The notes: generated by a model from the sequence alone, not told the origin. A stretch of 9,677 nt of DNA from Cytophagales bacterium (GCA_003454975.1 DMST01000025.1:1-9677), one strand, 5' to 3'; shown: positions 1-6,401, counted from the first letter of the stretch. Translations and numbers: made by a program.

Positions 1-465
1 ACCATCACCCCACAGCGCGAAATGCCCGTGATGCAACCGACCCCTACTGAGAGCGATTGGCAATTCGTGCCCAAGCCTCAGGGCAATACTTGGGTTCTCG
101 TAGGGGGTATGAGTGTGGCAATAGCCGGAGCCCTCGTCATTGCGTTGGTGGTTTGGCAACCCTTTACCAAACCAACACCCGCTGATCAACCTGAGCCGCC
201 GGTACCTGAGGTGAAGTCTGAGATGCCGGTATCGGACTCAACCCAAGTAGCAGAAGAGAATGACATAGTGCTGGAACCCGAGGAGGATGTCCCTGCGAGC
301 GAGGGTAGCGAAACGGAGGTAGTTCATGTGGAACCAGAAGAAGGAAGTGTGGCTACCCCCCAGGTGCAGGATACTGCCCGCCCGGTAGTAGTTCGCAGAC
401 AAGTAGTAGTACAGCGGTTGGTAGTTCCCGATACCGCCTCGGAGGCCGATAGCACCCAAGAATAA
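1..465 (+). CDS. Membrane protein with one TM helix and Pro/Glu-rich tail (5' end outside window)
   Basis: The frame is open from the first base, so the gene very likely starts upstream; ATG codons at 22 and 31 are possible internal or true starts. Counting from the ATG at 22, residues about 24-45 form one strongly hydrophobic helix. It is followed by about 70 residues rich in Pro, Glu and Val, typical of a flexible periplasmic stalk, and a Val/Arg/Gln tail ending near VVPDTASEADSTQE. I recognise no enzyme or binding domain. A short soluble N-terminus, one TM helix and an extended periplasmic tail resemble membrane anti-sigma-like proteins of Bacteroidota, but that is only a resemblance, because the diagnostic N-terminal part is missing. 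A terminator at 512-540 ends its transcript. It may be functionally paired with the barrel protein that follows. Coding status is likely; function is unknown. Confidence 0.7.
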   Translation, partial: TITPQREMPVMQPTPTESDWQFVPKPQGNTWVLVGGMSVAIAGALVIALVVWQPFTKPTPADQPEPPVPEVKSEMPVSDSTQVAEENDIVLEPEEDVPASEGSETEVVHVEPEEGSVATPQVQDTARPVVVRRQVVVQRLVVPDTASEADSTQE

Positions 466-511
466 TATTGTATTTGTTTGATTTGTAGTGACATAGCTAA
501 TTCTCAACTCG

Positions 512-540
512 AAAGTTCGGTCTCATTGACCGAACTTTTT
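512..540 (+). terminator. Intrinsic terminator after the TM protein
   Basis: A perfect 10-bp stem (AAAGTTCGGT at 512-521 with ACCGAACTTT at 529-538) encloses a 7-nt loop, and the T-run continues to 541. It lies 46 bp after the stop at 465. It abuts the -7 element of the next gene, so it separates the two transcripts with almost no spare sequence. Confidence 0.85.
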
Positions 541-548
541 TACTTTTG
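541..548 (+). promoter_or_regulatory. Bacteroidota -7 element for the barrel protein
   Basis: TACTTTTG matches the Bacteroidota housekeeping -7 consensus TAnnTTTG exactly. It begins directly at the end of the terminator T-run. A TTG occurs at 526-528 but is only 12 bp upstream, shorter than the usual gap of roughly 19-23 bp, and it lies in the terminator loop, so the -33 element is unclear. Transcription should start near 552-555, about 12 nt before the ATG at 566. Confidence 0.55.
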
Positions 549-565
549 CGGATTAGCGCTTGGCC

Positions 566-1525
566 ATGTTACTACGTACACTGATTTTCTCAACTATCCT
601 ACTTGGGTGCTTCCCACCAGTCTGTGCCCAAAATTCCGACACTCTTTTTATCGTTGATACGGTGGTCATCATAGATACCGTGGTGGATACACAGTATGCG
701 CAATTCCAGAAAGAGCGCGCTGAAATCGCCAAGAAGCTACGGGAACTTCGGGTGGTCCATCTTCAGCAAGCTATCGAGTCCCTTTGGTGGAATGCAGCGC
801 CCCAGTCTCTCCCAAATTTAGATGCTAGCCTGCGAGTAGACTGGCTACTGTATAATCTTTCTCTACAGCGTCGGGCACGTTTGGCAGCGCAAAGAAGAAC
901 CGATGTATCCCAGCGAAACAAATGGCACTATTCTCTGGCTTTTCAGCAAGGGTTTTACCGCCTGCCCCACCAAGAACCCAAGATCAATATGCCTTGGTGG
1001 AATGAATACGTATTGCGCGGGCAAGTGAACTATGACTTGCTGGGGCATTATGGGCAGGTATATGCGGGGCTGGGCATAGGTTACCGGTCCCAACGGGCGG
1101 AACATGTATTTGATCCTGTTTCCTACGTATCGGGGTTTACTGCTATTGGCGGACCCGATAATGAGGAGCTTGCCTTTCTACATGTAATGGACGAATGGGA
1201 CCCCTTCAAGAAGTGGCATTACTTCCTGGATATGCCGGTAGGCCTGAGTTTTAACACCAAGTGGGCACGGGTAGAAGCTGGGGTCAATTGGCAGCACCGA
1301 GTTACTCGCCACAATAGTGAGACCTTATGGGAACGCAATTGGCAGGGCCAAGTAGCACTGCTAGGGTATATTGGCGATCACTTCGAAGTGGGAGTGCGAG
1401 GGCATCTGGATCTTACTCCTTATCTGGATGTTACCGTAAGCGGTTTTAGTAGGGCCCCAGAGCTTCAGGTGCCTGTGATAACCTATCGGGAAGGCGTACA
1501 TCTAGTGGTTGGTTTTCGGTTTTAA
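566..1525 (+). CDS. Exported outer-membrane beta-barrel-like protein
   Basis: A 319-residue product. The ATG at 566 is preferred to an in-frame TTG at 560 because it starts a normal signal sequence (MLLR, then a hydrophobic core). Cleavage is likely after VCA at about residue 21. An LLGC sequence at residues 12-15 could instead be a lipobox, so the anchoring mode is not settled. After cleavage comes a repetitive beta-prone stretch (IVDTVV, IIDTVV), then a charged, probably helical segment to about residue 110. The rest alternates aromatic and polar residues in strand-like blocks (for example YGQVYAGLGIGYRSQ) and ends in VVGFRF, with the terminal Phe expected of an outer-membrane barrel beta-signal. 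I do not recognise a named family; a porin-like barrel assembled by Bam is an inference. It has its own promoter element and is not cotranscribed with the upstream gene if the terminator works. Confidence 0.8.
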   Translation: MLLRTLIFSTILLGCFPPVCAQNSDTLFIVDTVVIIDTVVDTQYAQFQKERAEIAKKLRELRVVHLQQAIESLWWNAAPQSLPNLDASLRVDWLLYNLSLQRRARLAAQRRTDVSQRNKWHYSLAFQQGFYRLPHQEPKINMPWWNEYVLRGQVNYDLLGHYGQVYAGLGIGYRSQRAEHVFDPVSYVSGFTAIGGPDNEELAFLHVMDEWDPFKKWHYFLDMPVGLSFNTKWARVEAGVNWQHRVTRHNSETLWERNWQGQVALLGYIGDHFEVGVRGHLDLTPYLDVTVSGFSRAPELQVPVITYREGVHLVVGFRF

Positions 1526-1643
1526 TGAATTTGATGATCTATTGGTTAAGCGCAGTATTTGGCTACTCTTCTCTACCTGTTTATGATGTGTAATCAGTTG
1601 CCGGATGTAGGGACTGCCTGAAATTGTAGAGCAAGAGCCTCCT

Positions 1644-1973
1644 ATGGAGGAAACTGAGGACGAAAGTGTACCCTTCGATAACTCCTTCAATTCTAAATGT
1701 GCTTTTGCCTATACCCGATTGGTTTTTGATCAAGCTTCGGACTTCGATCACATGGAGGTTGGGCAATACAATATTGAAGAAGATTCACACCGATCTGTGC
1801 CCACGCTCCTACCAATCGTTGGTGGGGGGGATCGACAAAGCGGCTTGTCTTGGGTAATGCAAGAGGGCTGGGTGCAGTATTATGGCTGGAGCAGATCCAG
1901 GAATGAGATGGTCTTCTTGGACGGCGACAAACTTTGTATCGCTTTTTGCCTAAGATCAATCAGTAGGGGGTAA
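1644..1973 (+). CDS. Doubtful 109-aa ORF, possibly part of a broken lipoprotein gene
   Basis: The ORF begins MEETEDESVPFDNSF and has no signal sequence or motif I recognise. The frame stays open upstream to 1611, reading an acidic Pro/Glu segment (LPEIVEQEPP) after a TAG at 1608-1610. Just upstream, in another frame, 1559-1621 reads a hydrophobic stretch with a Cys (LATLLYLFMMC, then NQLPDVG). One single-base change between about 1610 and 1619 would join them into a lipoprotein-like N-terminus with an acidic linker. A G7 tract at 1824-1830 lies inside the ORF and could be a further slippage site. There is no promoter or ribosome binding site in front. It may be a pseudogene, or simply non-coding. 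Confidence 0.25.
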   Translation: MEETEDESVPFDNSFNSKCAFAYTRLVFDQASDFDHMEVGQYNIEEDSHRSVPTLLPIVGGGDRQSGLSWVMQEGWVQYYGWSRSRNEMVFLDGDKLCIAFCLRSISRG

Positions 1974-2059
1974 TCCTTCAGCCAGAACTTGGGCCTTAAT
2001 ACATTACCCATATCCATTGGTTGAATTAACGGGAAGTCCAAATTGCTCCCCGGAGTCCT

Positions 2060-2067
2060 TACCTTCG
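2060..2067 (+). promoter_or_regulatory. -7-like element immediately before bioF
   Basis: TACCTTCG matches TAnnTTTG at 7 of 8 positions and ends only 4 nt before the ATG at 2072. With the usual distance from -7 element to start site, transcription would begin at or within a base or two of the start codon, giving a leaderless mRNA. No good -33 TTTG lies at the normal gap; the nearest TTG (2043-2045) is 14 bp upstream. Confidence 0.5.
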
Positions 2068-2071
2068 CAGC

Positions 2072-3232
2072 ATGGCAAAAGCACATGCAGATTGGGAGGC
2101 GAGACTATCGCACTGGGAGAGCCACGACCAGCGGCGGTCGCTGCAGGTATCGGAGGGTGTTGATTTCTACAGCAACGATTACCTGGGGCTGGCCCGATCC
2201 ACTGAGCTTCAAGAACGGATTCGTCAGGTGGAGGAGGATTTTGCTCACCCCGCGCACGGAGCCACGGGCTCCCGACTGCTCAGTGGCCAGTCTCCTCTGG
2301 CAGCCCAGGTAGAAGCTGAGCTAGCCCACTGGCTGCAAGCAGATGCCGGGTTGTTTTTCAACAGCGGTTATTCTGCCAACCTCGCGGTGCTATCCACCTT
2401 GCCCCAAAAGGGCGATACCATTATTTATGATCAGTATGCTCATGCGTGTCTTAAGGACGGTGCCCGGCTCAGCATGGCCCAGCGGTTCTCCTTTCGGCAC
2501 AACGACCTGCCAGATCTTCGTAAAAAACTCGCAAAAGCTACGGGTACCGTGTACGTAATCGTAGAGTCTGTCTACAGCATGGACGGAGACCAGGCTCCGC
2601 TGCCAGAACTGGCGGATCTATGCGATGAGGTAGGGGCTGTGTTGGTGGTAGATGAAGCCCACAGTACCGGGCTCTGGGGAACGACAGGCAGTGGACTGTG
2701 TGTAGCACTGGGACTGGCAGATCGTGTTCCCGTGCGCATACATACCTTTGGCAAGGCCATGGGTACCCACGGAGCCATCGTAGCGGGACATCCAGTGCTC
2801 AGAGAAGTGCTCATCAATGCCGCCCGGTCCTTCATTTACACCACCGCCCCGCCCCCCCAGCAGTGGTTGGCGGTGCGGGAAGCCGCTCGATTTTTGAAAG
2901 AACAGCATGTTGCGCGGTTTACCGAACTGAAAAAAATCATTCGTTTTTTTCAGGAAGAAATCAGTCGGGTAGAATTGCCAAAGGGTATGCTCCTATTGCC
3001 TTCTGATAGCCCTATTCAGGGGGTGGTTGTGCCGGGCAATAAAGCCTGCAGAGAGGCCGCCCATGTGCTACAGAAAGACGGATTTGCCGTCCGCCCCATA
3101 CTGAGTCCTACTGTGCCCAAGGGCAGCGAACGGGTCCGTATCTGTTTGCACACCTATAATACTCCAGAACAGCTTTTGAGCTTGGTAGCTTCATTCTCTA
3201 AATTGCTCAGGTCAATCCCTTCCCGTGGATGA
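2072..3232 (+). CDS. bioF: 8-amino-7-oxononanoate synthase BioF
   Basis: A PLP enzyme of the alpha-oxoamine synthase family. It condenses pimeloyl-ACP or pimeloyl-CoA with L-alanine to give 7-keto-8-aminopelargonate, CO2 and free carrier, the first committed ring-forming step of biotin synthesis in the cytoplasm. At 386 residues it is full length. Family marks in order: FYSNDYLGL (32-40), HGATGSRLLSG (62-72), FFNSGYSAN near 95-103, SVYSMDGD (166-173), VVDEAHSTG (192-200) with PLP-binding Asp194 and His197, and HTFGKAMG (224-231) with Lys228 as the Schiff-base lysine. The C-terminal domain has RPILSPTVPKGSERVRI, the expected substrate-side region. Related 2-amino-3-ketobutyrate ligase, 5-aminolevulinate synthase or serine palmitoyltransferase are less likely because bioD and bioA lie close by. 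The ATG at 2072 gives a normal N-terminus and follows a -7-like element by 4 nt. Confidence 0.95.
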   Translation: MAKAHADWEARLSHWESHDQRRSLQVSEGVDFYSNDYLGLARSTELQERIRQVEEDFAHPAHGATGSRLLSGQSPLAAQVEAELAHWLQADAGLFFNSGYSANLAVLSTLPQKGDTIIYDQYAHACLKDGARLSMAQRFSFRHNDLPDLRKKLAKATGTVYVIVESVYSMDGDQAPLPELADLCDEVGAVLVVDEAHSTGLWGTTGSGLCVALGLADRVPVRIHTFGKAMGTHGAIVAGHPVLREVLINAARSFIYTTAPPPQQWLAVREAARFLKEQHVARFTELKKIIRFFQEEISRVELPKGMLLLPSDSPIQGVVVPGNKACREAAHVLQKDGFAVRPILSPTVPKGSERVRICLHTYNTPEQLLSLVASFSKLLRSIPSRG

Positions 3233-3273
3233 TAAACACCTGGTAGCCTAGGATCATTCTGAGTGAAACCAGA

Positions 3274-3319
3274 TAGTATTTGTGGTTTTGACTGCTCAGC
3301 TTTGGGAGCTCAAATACTA
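3274..3319 (+). promoter_or_regulatory. 9-bp perfect inverted repeat upstream of the TPR gene
   Basis: TAGTATTTG (3274-3282) and CAAATACTA (3311-3319) are exact reverse complements separated by 28 nt. The interval contains a small inner hairpin, GCTC (3294-3297) with GAGC (3306-3309). The right arm ends 17 nt before the ATG at 3337. There is no T-run, so it is not a normal terminator for bioF. A 7-of-8 match to the -7 consensus (CAGCTTTG, 3297-3304) lies inside it, 14 bp after a TTTG at 3279-3282. It could be an operator or a 5' UTR fold; function is unknown. Confidence 0.35.
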
Positions 3320-3336
3320 ACTCAACAAAGGCTCCT

Positions 3337-4269
3337 ATGCGAATTTCTGCTACTCTTTTACTGGCTTTCTTGTTTGCGAATGCCTATGCGCAAAGTCCGG
3401 CCAAACTGTATATGCTAGCCAAGCGCTCCTTGGAAAAGGGGGATCATGTGCAAGCGGTGCAACAGATTGACCAAGCCATTAATCAGGACCAGTCACAATT
3501 GGATTATTTTCTCCTACGCATTGAAGCGCTGACAGCTTTGGAAGAATATCAACAAGTTTTGGTTACCTATACCGGTTCACTTCAATTTTTTCCAGAAGCG
3601 ATTGAATTGTATGTAGGAAGGGGAATCCTGCTATTGGAGTTTGGTGAGAATCAATACGCGATCACCGATTTTTCCAATGCATTAGATCTCGCAATAACCA
3701 AAACGGACAGTTTGTTAGTGCTCAACAACCGGGCGGCCGCCAAACAAGGGTTGCGGGATTTTGAAGGTGCTTACCAAGACTTGGTGGCTGCGTACCAGCT
3801 GGATAGTACCGATGCCGGGGTATTGATAAATCTGGGTGCGGTAAGCGATGAAGTGGGGCGGGGTGATGAAACGCTGATGTATTTGCTGAGGGCCTTGGAA
3901 GTGGATCCGGGGTCTGTTGCCGCCATGGGAAATATTGGATTTAAGTACCAGGAGGAGGGAGCATATCAGGAGGCAATACGGTATTTTGAAATGATTCTTG
4001 AGCAGAGCCCAGAGGAACCCCTGGCCTTCAGCAATCTAAGCTATTGCCAGTATAAACTGGGCAAGCTGGAGGAGGCCATGGAATCCATCCAACAGTCGAT
4101 TCTGTACTATGCCGAGAATGCGTACGCCTACCGAACCAGAGCCCTGATTTACCTGGCCCAAGATGAAACAGAAAATGCCTGCGCTGACTTGGAACTAGCG
4201 ATCACCAAAGGATTTACCCAGCAATACGGTGCAGAAGTTACCGATCTACAGAAGGTACATTGTGAGTAG
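3337..4269 (+). CDS. Secreted TPR-repeat protein
   Basis: 310 residues. An N-terminal signal peptide has a short basic start (MR), a hydrophobic core and likely cleavage after NAYA at residue 18, leaving QSPAKLYM as the mature start. The remainder is about eight tetratricopeptide repeats of 32-34 residues at roughly 21-52, 56-87, 90-121, 126-158, 161-192, 194-227, 228-260 and 261-293. Characteristic positions are visible, for example GNIGFKYQEEGAYQEAIRYF and NLSYCQYKLGKLEEAMESI. The C-terminus (ENACADLELAITKGF, then YGAEV, then a Cys next to the end) resembles the capping end often seen in Bacteroidota TPR proteins. TPRs are protein-binding scaffolds, here presumably in the periplasm; the partner is unknown. 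It lies between bioF and bioD, but nothing in the sequence ties it to biotin synthesis. The gap of 104 bp before it and 161 bp after it suggests its own transcript. Confidence 0.9.
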   Translation: MRISATLLLAFLFANAYAQSPAKLYMLAKRSLEKGDHVQAVQQIDQAINQDQSQLDYFLLRIEALTALEEYQQVLVTYTGSLQFFPEAIELYVGRGILLLEFGENQYAITDFSNALDLAITKTDSLLVLNNRAAAKQGLRDFEGAYQDLVAAYQLDSTDAGVLINLGAVSDEVGRGDETLMYLLRALEVDPGSVAAMGNIGFKYQEEGAYQEAIRYFEMILEQSPEEPLAFSNLSYCQYKLGKLEEAMESIQQSILYYAENAYAYRTRALIYLAQDETENACADLELAITKGFTQQYGAEVTDLQKVHCE

Positions 4270-4392
4270 CCTACGTTCATCCTTCTGGCTCCAAACCCAT
4301 GAAGCCTACAACCCATAACCAGACCATGGGCAATACAGGCTGTAGAGGGTAAGGAGAGAATGAGGCTTTATGTCTGACAATTCAGCGGCACA

Positions 4393-4425
4393 TTGCCCAT
4401 TTGTTCCATTTGCGCATTAGTTTCG
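4393..4425 (+). promoter_or_regulatory. Promoter candidate for bioDA
   Basis: TAGTTTCG at 4418-4425 matches the -7 consensus TAnnTTTG at 7 of 8 positions, with the same TTCG variant seen before bioF. A TTG at 4393-4395 lies 22 bp upstream, an acceptable -33 spacing; a TTTG at 4400-4403 is closer, at 14 bp. The -7 element ends 5 nt before the ATG at 4431, again predicting a leaderless or nearly leaderless mRNA. No Shine-Dalgarno sequence is present. Confidence 0.5.
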
Positions 4426-4430
4426 CGTTT

Positions 4431-5048
4431 ATGAACACCCGCTACTTTGTAACCGCTATCGGTACCGATAGTGGTAAAACCTTGATTAGTGCCATGCTTA
4501 CCAAAGCCGTAGAGGGCGATTATTGGAAGCCCATTCAGGCGGGTTTGCCTCGCGATACGGATACGGTACAGAGCTTGTTTAGCGATGAGGTGCCCCACTG
4601 CTTCGAGGAGGCCTACTTACTGCATACTCCGGCTTCACCCCATGCTGCTGCGGCCATCGATGGGATAACCATTGAGCTATCTCAAATCAAGGCTCCGGAA
4701 ACGGACCAACCCCTGGTAGTAGAAGGAGCTGGCGGTGTGTTGGTGCCCCTCAATGACGAAGACATGGTCATAGACCTGGCGGCACACCTGGACTGTGAAG
4801 TTATTCTGGTGAGCAATCTGTACCTGGGTTCCATCAATCACACCCTGTTGACCGTCAATGAATTGAAGCGCAGGGGCTTGCCCGTAAAAGGCATTATCTT
4901 CAATGGGCCTAGCAACCCGGAATCCGAACGCATTATTTTGCACCATGCCGGATGGCCCTGCCTACTGCATGTGCCCCAGCTGGAGGAGGTTACTCCCGAG
5001 GTAGTGAGAGAATACGCAGAGAAATTAAGAGAAAAACTGACGGCATGA
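4431..5048 (+). CDS. bioD: Dethiobiotin synthetase BioD
   Basis: An ATP-dependent carboxylase that closes the ureido ring of 7,8-diaminopelargonate with CO2 to form dethiobiotin. 205 residues, somewhat shorter than the E. coli enzyme (about 225). The ATG at 4431 is chosen over an in-frame TTG at 4401 because MNTRYFVT aligns directly with the family N-terminus and because the -7 element lies between the two. The P-loop reads TAIGTDSGKT (8-17), with Lys16 and Thr17 in place; the first Gly of the E. coli motif is Ala9 here. Other marks are WKPIQAG (32-38) with substrate-binding Lys33, SPHAAA (69-74), VVEGAGGVLVPL (96-107), SNLYLGSINHTLLT (128-141) and the nucleotide-binding Asn158 in IIFNG. The stop codon overlaps the bioA start (ATGA), so the two are translationally coupled. 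A 16-bp palindrome lies within codons 9-14. Confidence 0.95.
   Translation: MNTRYFVTAIGTDSGKTLISAMLTKAVEGDYWKPIQAGLPRDTDTVQSLFSDEVPHCFEEAYLLHTPASPHAAAAIDGITIELSQIKAPETDQPLVVEGAGGVLVPLNDEDMVIDLAAHLDCEVILVSNLYLGSINHTLLTVNELKRRGLPVKGIIFNGPSNPESERIILHHAGWPCLLHVPQLEEVTPEVVREYAEKLREKLTA
4456..4471. repeat. Perfect 16-bp palindrome inside the bioD P-loop codons
   Basis: CTATCGGTACCGATAG reads the same on both strands. It extends imperfectly outwards: ACC at 4452-4454 pairs with GGT at 4473-4475 across one mismatch on each side. It starts 25 nt into bioD and encodes the conserved I-G-T-D of the P-loop, so coding constraint accounts for part of it. It would lie about 25-40 nt downstream of a leaderless start site, a position where a repressor could act. 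Confidence 0.6.
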
Positions 5049-6322
5049 GCACCTGGAGCGAACGCGACGAATCTTCTATTTGGCACCCCTTTACCCCGCT
5101 GGTTGGGCTTGATCCCGCCCTGGCGGTGACGAAAGGCGAGGGGGTATACCTGCATACCGAAGACGGTCAGCAGATCATAGATGCCATCAGCAGCTGGTGG
5201 GTCAACCTACACGGCCACAGCCATCCTAAAATAGCCGAGGCCATAGCGGAGCAAGCGCGTACTTTGGAGCATGTCATTTTTGCTGGCTTTACTCACCCAC
5301 CTGCGGTAGCCTTGGCCGAGCGCCTATTGGGACACTTACCTGATAACCAATCCCGGATTTTCTATTCGGACAATGGCTCTACGGCCGTAGAGGTAGCCCT
5401 GAAAATGGCCATGCAGTTCTGGTATAACCAAGGCAAAGAAAAGCCCACCATAGTGGCCCTGGATGGTTCCTACCACGGCGATACCTTCGGTAGCATGTCC
5501 GTAGGGGATCGTAGCCCCTTTAGTGCCCCCTTCGATCGCTATTTGTTCGATGTGGAGTTTCTGGAATTCCCCTCTAGGGAAAAGGAAGAGGCAGTCTTGG
5601 AACGTTTCACCCAGCTGTGCCAATCGGGTAGGGTAGGGGCCTTTATATTCGAACCCCTCATTCAGGGTGCTTCGGGCATGCGCATGTACCGGGCCAAGCT
5701 GCTGGACGCGCTTATTGAGGTAGCGCACGCGCACGAAGTCATTTGCATTGCCGATGAGGTAATGACCGGATTTGCCCGAACGGGCCGTTTCTTCGCTAGC
5801 GACTACCTAACTCACAAGCCGGACATCTTTTGCCTGAGCAAAGGCCTCACCGGCGGCGCTTTGCCCATGGGGGTAACTAGCTGTACGGAGGCCATCATGG
5901 ATGCCTACCGCTCTGAAGACCTGCTCAAGACTTTCTTCCACGGCCACTCCTTTACCGCCAACCCTATGGCTTGTGCGGCTGCCCTGGCTAGTATGGACCT
6001 GCTGGAAGAAGAAGCTTGCACCCAGCAGCGGAATCAGATTGCTGCTTCGCATTCCCTATTTATGGATCGGTTGCAAGACCACCCCAAGGTGGAAAACTTG
6101 CGCACCTCGGGCACCATCGTAGCGTTTGATTATGTGGACAAGCGCGGTGATACCAATTATTTCAACGAGGCCAGGCACCGGTTGTATCCCTTCTTTATTA
6201 AGCAAGGTGTGCTGCTGCGCCCTCTGGGCAACGTGGTGTACGTGTTGCCACCGTATTGCATCACCCCAGAACAGCTGGATGTAGTGTACAATGCCATTGA
6301 TAAGGCCTTGGAGAAGATTTAA
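5045..6322 (+). CDS. bioA: Adenosylmethionine-8-amino-7-oxononanoate aminotransferase BioA
   Basis: A class III PLP aminotransferase that converts KAPA to 7,8-diaminopelargonate using S-adenosylmethionine as the usual amino donor. 425 residues, the normal family length. The ATG at 5045 overlaps the bioD stop by 4 bp; longer reads of this frame would start inside bioD and add a non-homologous N-terminus. Visible marks: SIWHPFTPL (11-19), SSWWVNLHGHSHP (49-61), YSDNGSTAVEVALKMA (107-122), SYHGDTFGSMSVGD (142-155) with Tyr143, CIADEVMTGFARTG (234-247) with PLP-binding Asp237, CLSKGLTGG (263-271) with Lys266 as the Schiff-base lysine, FFHGHSFTANP (297-307), and LLRPLGN with Arg392 for the substrate carboxylate. 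The active-site Tyr17 of E. coli BioA corresponds to Phe16 here, a conservative change. It is cotranscribed with bioD and followed by a clear terminator. Confidence 0.96.
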   Translation: MSTWSERDESSIWHPFTPLVGLDPALAVTKGEGVYLHTEDGQQIIDAISSWWVNLHGHSHPKIAEAIAEQARTLEHVIFAGFTHPPAVALAERLLGHLPDNQSRIFYSDNGSTAVEVALKMAMQFWYNQGKEKPTIVALDGSYHGDTFGSMSVGDRSPFSAPFDRYLFDVEFLEFPSREKEEAVLERFTQLCQSGRVGAFIFEPLIQGASGMRMYRAKLLDALIEVAHAHEVICIADEVMTGFARTGRFFASDYLTHKPDIFCLSKGLTGGALPMGVTSCTEAIMDAYRSEDLLKTFFHGHSFTANPMACAAALASMDLLEEEACTQQRNQIAASHSLFMDRLQDHPKVENLRTSGTIVAFDYVDKRGDTNYFNEARHRLYPFFIKQGVLLRPLGNVVYVLPPYCITPEQLDVVYNAIDKALEKI

Positions 6323-6350
6323 GTTTTCTGGATTCGCTTTTGGAAAGTGG

Positions 6351-6381
6351 AGCCTGGCCGTGAAAATGGTCAGGCTTTTTT
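6351..6381 (+). terminator. Intrinsic terminator after bioA
   Basis: A 9-bp stem pairs AGCCTGGCC (6351-6359) with GGTCAGGCT (6368-6376), with one G-U pair in RNA and an 8-nt loop, followed directly by six T. It lies 28 bp after the bioA stop and ends the bioDA transcript. Confidence 0.88.
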
Positions 6382-6401
6382 GTGGTAGGAGACTATGGGT
6401 A

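Larger units (their letters stand above)
1526..2071. other. 546-bp stretch without a convincing gene
   Basis: No frame on either strand shows recognisable protein family features, and I see no tRNA or rRNA. Contents: a hydrophobic short frame at 1559-1621 read from TTG; a 109-codon ORF at 1644-1973 in another frame; a CCTCC-TAT-GGAGG inverted repeat at 1637-1649 around the ORF start; a run of seven G at 1824-1830; a 7-bp inverted repeat GGGTAAT/ATTACCC at 1968-1974 and 2003-2009; and the promoter element of bioF at the right end. The density of stops and frame changes suggests a decayed gene, but this is not proven. Confidence 0.5.

Noticed and set aside
1693..2086. Minus-strand ORFs in the region before bioF (1693-1959 and 1880-2086).
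   Set aside because: They show no motif, signal or start context; the second runs into the bioF start and promoter. Stops on both strands are sparse only by chance over these lengths.
4270..4400. CCCATG/CATGGG and nearby partial inverted repeats between the TPR gene and bioD.
   Set aside because: The arms are short, interrupted and without a T-run; not stronger than expected by chance.
4446..4481. Possible BirA-type biotin operator (TTTGTAACC and GGTAAAACC flanking the bioD palindrome).
   Set aside because: The arms are poor reverse complements of one another and the 18-nt spacer differs from the known 14-16 nt of BirA sites. The inner 16-bp palindrome is the stronger signal and is reported on its own.
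4952..5044. Extended N-terminus for bioA starting at ATG 4952.
   Set aside because: It lies wholly inside bioD and has no similarity to the BioA N-terminus; the ATGA overlap at 5045 gives a normal-length enzyme.
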